Part shown: positions 6,709 through 10,759 of the stretch, one piece after another | Numbering within the stretch: position 1 is the stretch's first letter | How the letters are laid out: each line of letters starts with the position of its first letter | Assembly: GCA_023388835.1 (NCBI GenBank) | Contig: JAEWFK010000101.1 | Location: forward strand, 1 to 10,759 | Length of the DNA: 10,759 bases | Reading direction: 5' to 3' | Source of the DNA: Pseudomonadota bacterium | Lineage (GTDB): Bacteria; Pseudomonadota; Gammaproteobacteria; Burkholderiales; Burkholderiaceae_B | Program-made: the position numbers and the translations under genes | The notes under the pieces: model-generated | The model's database searches: none | What the model was told of the DNA's origin: nothing | Seen by the model: only the letters and a program-made list of their open reading frames with translations

Positions 6709-6738
6709 TTGACTTCTAGCCGTAGCTCGGGCTAGAAT
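6709..6738 (+). promoter_or_regulatory. Sigma-70 promoter of the rpsU-dnaG-rpoD operon
   Basis: TTGACT (6709-6714, five of six consensus bases) and TAGAAT (6733-6738, five of six) are separated by 18 bp. Predicted transcription start is near 6745, giving a leader of about 46 nt before rpsU, which has the ribosome binding site AGGA at 6783-6786. This is the best promoter match in the window and is where the macromolecular synthesis operon promoter is expected. Confidence 0.75.
6714..6737 (+). promoter_or_regulatory. 24-bp imperfect palindrome across the rpsU promoter spacer
   Basis: TTCTAGCC (6714-6721) and GGCTAGAA (6730-6737) are perfect inverted arms. The symmetric centre AGCT (6724-6727) also pairs, so 10 of 12 half-site positions match. 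The element starts on the last base of the -35 box and ends inside the -10 box. It could be an operator for a dimeric regulator, or a terminator stem for read-through from purA, because TTT follows almost immediately. Confidence 0.5.
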
Positions 6739-6790
6739 TTACAGTTATCTCATTTGTGTCTTTCATCTAATTTACAAGGCCCAGGAATAC

Positions 6791-7003
6791 ATGCCTATCG
6801 TTCGTCTGAAGGAAAACGAGCCCTTCGAAGCCGCCCTTCGCCGCTTCAAGCGTACCATCGAGAAAATCGGCCTTTTGACCGAGCTGCGTTCGCGCGAATT
6901 CTACGAAAAGCCCACGGCTGAACGTAAGCGCAAGCACGCCGCCGCCGTCAAGCGCCACTACAAGCGTATCCGCAGCCAGCAACTGCCCCCCCGCTTGTAT
7001 TGA
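6791..7003 (+). CDS. rpsU: 30S ribosomal protein S21
   Basis: S21 (bS21) is a small basic protein of the 30S platform, near the anti-Shine-Dalgarno end of 16S rRNA, needed for efficient initiation on natural mRNAs. The 70-aa product matches the family along its whole length: MPIVRLKENEPFEAALRRF, then a highly basic KRKHAAAVKRHYKR region, ending PPRLY. ATG 6791 has AGGA 4 nt upstream (6783-6786). It is the promoter-proximal gene of the rpsU-dnaG-rpoD operon. dnaG begins 12 nt after its TGA in the same reading frame, with no terminator between them. Confidence 0.97.
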   Translation: MPIVRLKENEPFEAALRRFKRTIEKIGLLTELRSREFYEKPTAERKRKHAAAVKRHYKRIRSQQLPPRLY

Positions 7004-7017
7004 TTCCTGTATTGATT
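6996..7017 (+). repeat. 10-bp direct repeat at the rpsU-dnaG junction
   Basis: TGTATTGATT occurs at 6996-7005 and 7008-7017, a 12-bp period that preserves frame. The first copy holds the rpsU stop TGA (7001-7003). The second holds another in-frame TGA (7013-7015) and the first two bases of the dnaG TTG start. It looks like a small tandem duplication. Confidence 0.6.
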
Positions 7018-9055
7018 GATACCAGAATCCTTCATACAGGATCTTCTCGCTCGTGTCGACGTCGTGGACGTCGTCGGGCGGTACGTGCAGCTGCGCAAGG
7101 GTGGAGCCAACCTGCTTGGTCTCTGCCCCTTCCATAAAGAAAAGTCTCCTTCGTTCACGGTGAGCCCCACCAAGCAGTTTTATCACTGCTTTGGCTGCGG
7201 TGCGCACGGAACAGCCATCACCTTCCTGACCGAACATACCGGCGCGAGCTTTCCGGAGGCCGTCCGCACGCTGGCCGGAACCGTCGGGATGACCGTGCCC
7301 GAAGCGCCGCGCTCCCCTCGGCAACGGCAACAGGATCAGCAACGCAAGCAGGAAGTGTCGCGGCACGAACAGGTGCTCGAAAGCGCAAGGCGCCATTATC
7401 TGGCGCTATTGAAGCGCTCGGCGCCCGCCATCGATTACCTCAAGAATCGGGGCGTGAGCGGCGAGATCGCGGCGAGGTTCGGGCTGGGATGGTCTGGCGA
7501 CGACCGGCGCGGCCTGGCGGTGATCTTTCCCGAGTACGAGGATCCGATGCTGGTGGAGTGCGGCCTGGTCATCGAAGCCGAGGACGGCCGACGCTACGAT
7601 CGCTTCCGCGAACGTATCATGTTCCCGATCCGCAACGGTCGTGGGAAGTTGATCGGATTCGGCGGGCGCATCATTGGCAAGGGGGAACCCAAGTATCTGA
7701 ACTCGCCCGAAACGTCGCTGTTTTCCAAGGGCCGCGAACTCTACGGCTTGTGGGAATCGCGGGCGGGCATACGGCGTGAAGGCTGTGTTCTGGTGGTGGA
7801 AGGATATATGGACGTCGTCGGCCTGGCCCTGCATGGCCTGGAGAACGCGGTCGCCACCTTGGGTACGGCCACGACGCCCGAGCATGTGCAGAAGCTTTTG
7901 CGGGCGAGCAACAAGGTCGTCTTCAGCTACGACGGCGACCAGGCCGGGCGCCGGGCGGCGTGGCGGGCGTTGCAGGCCTGCCTGCCGCAAATGCGCGACG
8001 ACGTATCGGTGCGCTTCCTGTTCTTGCCTGCGGAGCATGATCCCGATTCCTACATCCGGGCCTATGGCGACAAGGCCTTTCGGGCCACCCTCGACGAAGC
8101 CGTGTCGCTGTCGCGCTTCATGTTTGATGAGCTCGCGTCGCGCCACCGGCTTGACGAAGCCGAGGGCCGTGCGGCCTGCGTGCACGAAGCGGTGCCCATG
8201 CTGGCCGTGCTGCCGCAGAATGCCTATCGCATTCAGGTCGAACGCGAGTTTGCGCGTCTGATGCTGCTGACGCCCGAAGAACTCGGTGGCCTGATCGAGC
8301 AGGCACGCGTTCAGGTCCGTCAAGTCCCGGCTTCGCCGGGAACGCGTGGCGATGCCTGGGCCATGGGTGCTGCCGGGAACAGTGCCCGGAACCCCGGTGC
8401 TCACAAGCGGGCGGGCAGGGGAGCGAACAGCGGAGCGGATTTCAGCCCGGCTATGGCGTCGGGCTTCTCCGAGGCCCCGGGTGGGCCTTGGGACGACGAA
8501 GTCGAGCCGCCCTGGTCGTCGTTTCCCGATGACGTCGGCTCCGAGCCGGGCGCTTTGCCGGGCTACGGACAGGCGGGGACTGGCCGGCCCGTACGGGGGC
8601 ACTCTCCGGCAAGGGGCGGCACGCGGCACAGTGTGACGCCCATGGCCAAGCAGTTGTTGCGTTTATTGATTGCGCATCCGCGGCTGGTGGCAGGTGTAGG
8701 GGACCAACAGCTTGAAATTCTCGAGCGTGGCCCCCATCTGAAACTTGTCCGCGATCTGATCGCAGTGGCCGCAGCCAGCGGCGCCCGCCACGCCGGGGCG
8801 CTGTTGCAGGCGGCCGAACCGGGTTCCGATCTGGAGCACGTGCTGTCCGGGCTTGGGCCACAAGTGCTGGCCGAAGAAGACCTGCCTGATCCGCAGGCCG
8901 AATGGAATGACGCCCTGCGACGCATCGAGCTCGATATGATCAAGGCCGAGCAGACCGCATTGGCCCAATCAGGGCTGAAGCAAGCCGCCGACCAGCAGCG
9001 ATACCAGGATTTGAATCGCCGCCGTATTCTTCTTGAATCTGGGCGGCTCACGTAA
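7016..9055 (+). CDS. dnaG: DNA primase
   Basis: DnaG makes RNA primers at the replication fork together with the DnaB helicase. The 679-aa protein has an N-terminal CHC2 zinc finger (ligands C37, H40, C58 and C61), then an RNA-polymerase-like core with YDRFRERIMFPI and PKYLNSPET. The TOPRIM catalytic motifs are EGYMD (E262) and DGD (D306-D308). A Gly/Pro/Ser-rich linker (about 437-540) leads to a C-terminal helicase-binding domain ending near the stop. E. coli DnaG is 581 aa, so most of the extra length is in that linker. The start is TTG 7016: a TGA lies immediately upstream in frame (7013-7015), and the conserved IP-x-x-FI-x-DLLAR motif begins at the second residue. No Shine-Dalgarno is visible, so translation probably depends on reinitiation after rpsU, which would keep primase scarce. 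Confidence 0.97.
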   Translation: MIPESFIQDLLARVDVVDVVGRYVQLRKGGANLLGLCPFHKEKSPSFTVSPTKQFYHCFGCGAHGTAITFLTEHTGASFPEAVRTLAGTVGMTVPEAPRSPRQRQQDQQRKQEVSRHEQVLESARRHYLALLKRSAPAIDYLKNRGVSGEIAARFGLGWSGDDRRGLAVIFPEYEDPMLVECGLVIEAEDGRRYDRFRERIMFPIRNGRGKLIGFGGRIIGKGEPKYLNSPETSLFSKGRELYGLWESRAGIRREGCVLVVEGYMDVVGLALHGLENAVATLGTATTPEHVQKLLRASNKVVFSYDGDQAGRRAAWRALQACLPQMRDDVSVRFLFLPAEHDPDSYIRAYGDKAFRATLDEAVSLSRFMFDELASRHRLDEAEGRAACVHEAVPMLAVLPQNAYRIQVEREFARLMLLTPEELGGLIEQARVQVRQVPASPGTRGDAWAMGAAGNSARNPGAHKRAGRGANSGADFSPAMASGFSEAPGGPWDDEVEPPWSSFPDDVGSEPGALPGYGQAGTGRPVRGHSPARGGTRHSVTPMAKQLLRLLIAHPRLVAGVGDQQLEILERGPHLKLVRDLIAVAAASGARHAGALLQAAEPGSDLEHVLSGLGPQVLAEEDLPDPQAEWNDALRRIELDMIKAEQTALAQSGLKQAADQQRYQDLNRRRILLESGRLT

Positions 9056-9062
9056 ACTGTTG

Positions 9063-9068
9063 TAAAAT
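9063..9068 (+). promoter_or_regulatory. Possible -10 box for an internal rpoD promoter
   Basis: TAAAAT lies 8 bases after the dnaG stop and would start transcription near 9075, giving a leader of about 105 nt for rpoD. The -35 position at 17 bp spacing (TGGGCG) is poor. An upstream CTTGAAT (9032-9038) is too far away for sigma-70 and lacks a matching heat-shock -10. Internal rpoD promoters are known in other bacteria, but this one is weakly supported. Confidence 0.3.
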
Positions 9069-9081
9069 GGAATGTTTCTCG

Positions 9082-9099
9082 GCGCATACGCCTATGCGC
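9082..9099 (+). other. Hairpin in the dnaG-rpoD intergenic leader
   Basis: GCGCATA (9082-9088) and TATGCGC (9093-9099) form a perfect 7-bp stem with a 4-nt loop (CGCC). A pyrimidine-rich but not T-only stretch follows. It lies in the 124-base gap before rpoD. Possible roles are a weak terminator, an RNA-processing site separating dnaG from rpoD mRNA, or a leader structure. Nothing else in the gap is convincing apart from a ribosome binding site (GGAAAG, from 9169). Confidence 0.5.
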
Positions 9100-9179
9100 T
9101 GCGCGAACTTCCCTCCTTTCGAAGCAACGAGTGGTGGCCTCGTGCCCTTCCAGTGTTTTTGCGTCTACGGAAAGCGACT

Positions 9180-10759
9180 ATGACCAAAGTTACCCGTGTT
9201 TCCCCCCAAGTGGCTGACGACGCCACGAAGAAAACCAAGACTGTGGCGGCGACCCGCGATGTCGATACGCTCGCAGTGAAGGTCGGGGAAGACGTCGAGG
9301 GCCGTGCAGCGCCTGCGAAGACGGCTGCCAAGAAAACCGCTGCCAAGAAGACAGCCGCCAAGAAAACGGCCGCCAAGAAAACGGCGGCCAAGAAGACGGC
9401 TGCGAAGAAAGCCGCGGCCGACGCAAGCGCCACGCCCAAGCCCCGCGCCACGAAGTCGACGGGCCGCCGCCCGGGACGTCCCGCGAAGAACGCCAACCAG
9501 GACAACGACGATTACGTCGACGACGAAGCAGGCGAGGGCGAGGTCATTCCCGAGCTCAAGCCGCTGCCCAAGCGCGGCAGCAAGCGCGCCAAGGGCGAGA
9601 AAGACGTTCCGGCGCGCAGCCAGCTCACGCCCGAAGAGCAGGAAGCCCGTCGCAACCGTCTGAAGGTACTGATCAAGCTGGGCAAGGATCGTGGCTACCT
9701 GACCTACAGCGAGATCAACGACCATCTGCCCGACGATCTGGTCGACGCGGAAGCTATCGACGGCATCATCAGCACCTTCAGCGACATGGGCATCTCGGTC
9801 TACGACCAGGCGCCGGACGCTGACACCCTGCTGATGAGCGATGCCACGCCCGTGTCGGCGAGCGACGACGACGTCGAAGACGAAGCCGAGGCCGCGCTCA
9901 CGACGGTGGACTCCGATTTCGGCCGCACGACCGACCCCGTGCGCATGTATATGCGTGAAATGGGCACGGTTGAACTGCTGACCCGTGAAGGCGAAATCGA
10001 GATCGCCAAGCGCATTGAAGACGGCCTCAAGCACATGGTCATGGCCATCGCCGCTTGCCCGACCACAGTGAACGAGATCCTGGAACACGCGAATCGCGTG
10101 CGCGAAGGCACGGGGCAGATCGACGAGTTCGTCGATGGCCTGGTCGATCAGGAAGGCGAGGACTACGCCGGTTCCGGCGTGACCAGTGATGACGACGATG
10201 ACGGTCCCGCCGGCGGCATGAGCAGCAAGCAGATCGAGTATCTGCGCAAGACCGCCATGAAGAAGTTCGACATCGTCCAGGAATGGTTCGACAAGATGCG
10301 CGTGGCCTTCGAGGCCGACGGTTATTCCTCGTCGTCCTACCAGGAAGCCCAGGAAGCCATTCTCAACGAACTGATGGGCGTGCGCTTCACTGCCAAGATG
10401 GTCGAGCGCCTGGCCGACACCATGCGGGTTCAGGTGAACGAGGTCCGTCGCAATGAGCGCGCGATCATGCATACCTGCGTCGACCGTGCCGGCATGCCCC
10501 GCACTTATTTCATCAAGAATTTCCCGGGCAACGAAACCAATCTTGATTGGGTGCTCAACGAAGTGGCCGCCGGCCATCCGTATTCCGAAACCCTCGAGCG
10601 CTACGTGCCCGATGTCCAGGAAATCCAGAAGAAGCTGATCGAGTTGCAGCGTGCAGTTGTGCTTCCGCTCAAGGACCTGAAGGACGTCAACAAGCGCATG
10701 GCCACCGGCGAAGCAAAGGCCCGCAAGGCCAAGCGTGAAATGACCGAGGCCAACCTGCG
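9180..10759 (+). CDS. rpoD: RNA polymerase primary sigma factor RpoD (5' part, truncated by window)
   Basis: RpoD is the housekeeping sigma-70 subunit that directs RNA polymerase to -10/-35 promoters. From ATG 9180 the frame stays open for 526 complete codons to the window end. Residues 1-47 are unremarkable; residues 48-77 are six TAAKK repeats, followed by more Lys/Arg/Ala/Pro-rich sequence. Region 1.1 follows (about 158-220, RLKVLIKLGKDRGYLTYSEI), then an acidic linker, and region 1.2 from D252 (DPVRMYMREMG). After that comes a long non-conserved region with an acidic Asp run and GMPRTYFIKNFPG. Regions 2 to 4, the promoter-recognition parts, lie beyond the window. GGAAAG about 6-8 nt upstream supports the start. 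It is the third gene of the rpsU-dnaG-rpoD operon, 124 nt after dnaG. Confidence 0.97.
   Translation, partial: MTKVTRVSPQVADDATKKTKTVAATRDVDTLAVKVGEDVEGRAAPAKTAAKKTAAKKTAAKKTAAKKTAAKKTAAKKAAADASATPKPRATKSTGRRPGRPAKNANQDNDDYVDDEAGEGEVIPELKPLPKRGSKRAKGEKDVPARSQLTPEEQEARRNRLKVLIKLGKDRGYLTYSEINDHLPDDLVDAEAIDGIISTFSDMGISVYDQAPDADTLLMSDATPVSASDDDVEDEAEAALTTVDSDFGRTTDPVRMYMREMGTVELLTREGEIEIAKRIEDGLKHMVMAIAACPTTVNEILEHANRVREGTGQIDEFVDGLVDQEGEDYAGSGVTSDDDDDGPAGGMSSKQIEYLRKTAMKKFDIVQEWFDKMRVAFEADGYSSSSYQEAQEAILNELMGVRFTAKMVERLADTMRVQVNEVRRNERAIMHTCVDRAGMPRTYFIKNFPGNETNLDWVLNEVAAGHPYSETLERYVPDVQEIQKKLIELQRAVVLPLKDLKDVNKRMATGEAKARKAKREMTEANL
9321..9410 (+). repeat. Six 15-bp tandem repeats encoding TAAKK in rpoD
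   Basis: Six contiguous 15-base units each encode Thr-Ala-Ala-Lys-Lys without exception, while synonymous positions differ between units (for example ACGGCTGCCAAGAAA versus ACAGCCGCCAAGAAA). Perfect protein repeats with drifted codons suggest selection on the peptide rather than a very recent slippage event. The motif resembles the Ala/Lys repeats of bacterial histone-H1-like proteins. Confidence 0.9.

Noticed and set aside
8335..8380. Two copies of GCCGGGAAC in the dnaG linker
   Set aside because: Two 9-base matches in a GC-rich, Gly/Pro-coding stretch are unremarkable, and they show no regular spacing beyond the pair.
9032..9068. Heat-shock (sigma-32) promoter for rpoD using CTTGAAT
   Set aside because: The -35-like element is present, but nothing resembling the sigma-32 -10 box appears 13-15 bases downstream.
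9127..9158. Second terminator before rpoD (ACGAG/CTCGT followed later by five T residues)
   Set aside because: The stem is only 5 bp, and the T run begins about 10 bases after it, too far for an intrinsic terminator.
9165..10577. Long open frame (470 codons) on the - strand opposite rpoD
   Set aside because: It is antisense to conserved sigma-70 sequence. Its repetitive Leu/Gly/Phe part is just the complement of the AAKK repeats.

Overview
This GC-rich window reads as a chromosomal housekeeping segment of a betaproteobacterium. It is most likely from the Alcaligenaceae (the Bordetella/Achromobacter group). The basis is gene order (hflX-hflK-hflC-hisZ-purA, then rpsU-dnaG-rpoD), protein style, the short HflX, a HisZ subunit, and an RpoD with a Lys/Ala-rich N-terminal extension. 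The genus is inferred from memory of the families, not from a search. All real genes lie on the + strand. I see no mobile element, CRISPR array, tRNA or rRNA.

Region 1 (1-3388) opens with an intrinsic-terminator-like hairpin. Its gene lies outside the window and is probably hfq, by synteny. The ribosome-associated GTPase gene hflX follows, overlapping the start of hflK by 35 bases, and then hflC. HflK and HflC are the two inner-membrane SPFH/band-7 subunits of the complex that surrounds and modulates the FtsH protease. The cluster ends at a strong terminator at 3457-3493. A good sigma-70-like promoter sits just upstream of that terminator, so a transcript of about 60 nt, or an attenuated leader, is possible.

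Region 2 (3537-6638) carries hisZ (regulatory subunit of the short-form ATP phosphoribosyltransferase), purA (adenylosuccinate synthetase) and a PRPP-binding purine-type phosphoribosyltransferase. All three products touch PRPP/ATP/purine metabolism. The purA to phosphoribosyltransferase gap is only 14 nt, so these two are probably co-transcribed.

Region 3 (6639-10759) is the macromolecular synthesis operon: rpsU (S21), dnaG (primase) and rpoD (primary sigma factor, cut off by the window end). A near-consensus sigma-70 promoter (TTGACT, 18 bp, TAGAAT) precedes rpsU. A 24-bp imperfect palindrome fills its spacer and runs into the -10 box. rpsU and dnaG are in the same frame, separated by two TGA stops inside a 10-bp direct repeat. 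dnaG starts at TTG with no visible Shine-Dalgarno. RpoD carries six perfect TAAKK repeats near its N-terminus.

The window does not contain a recognisable novel multi-gene system. The points worth a second look are regulatory and architectural: the promoter/terminator unit before hisZ, the palindrome over the rpsU promoter, the duplicated rpsU/dnaG junction, and the histone-H1-like repeat tail in sigma-70.
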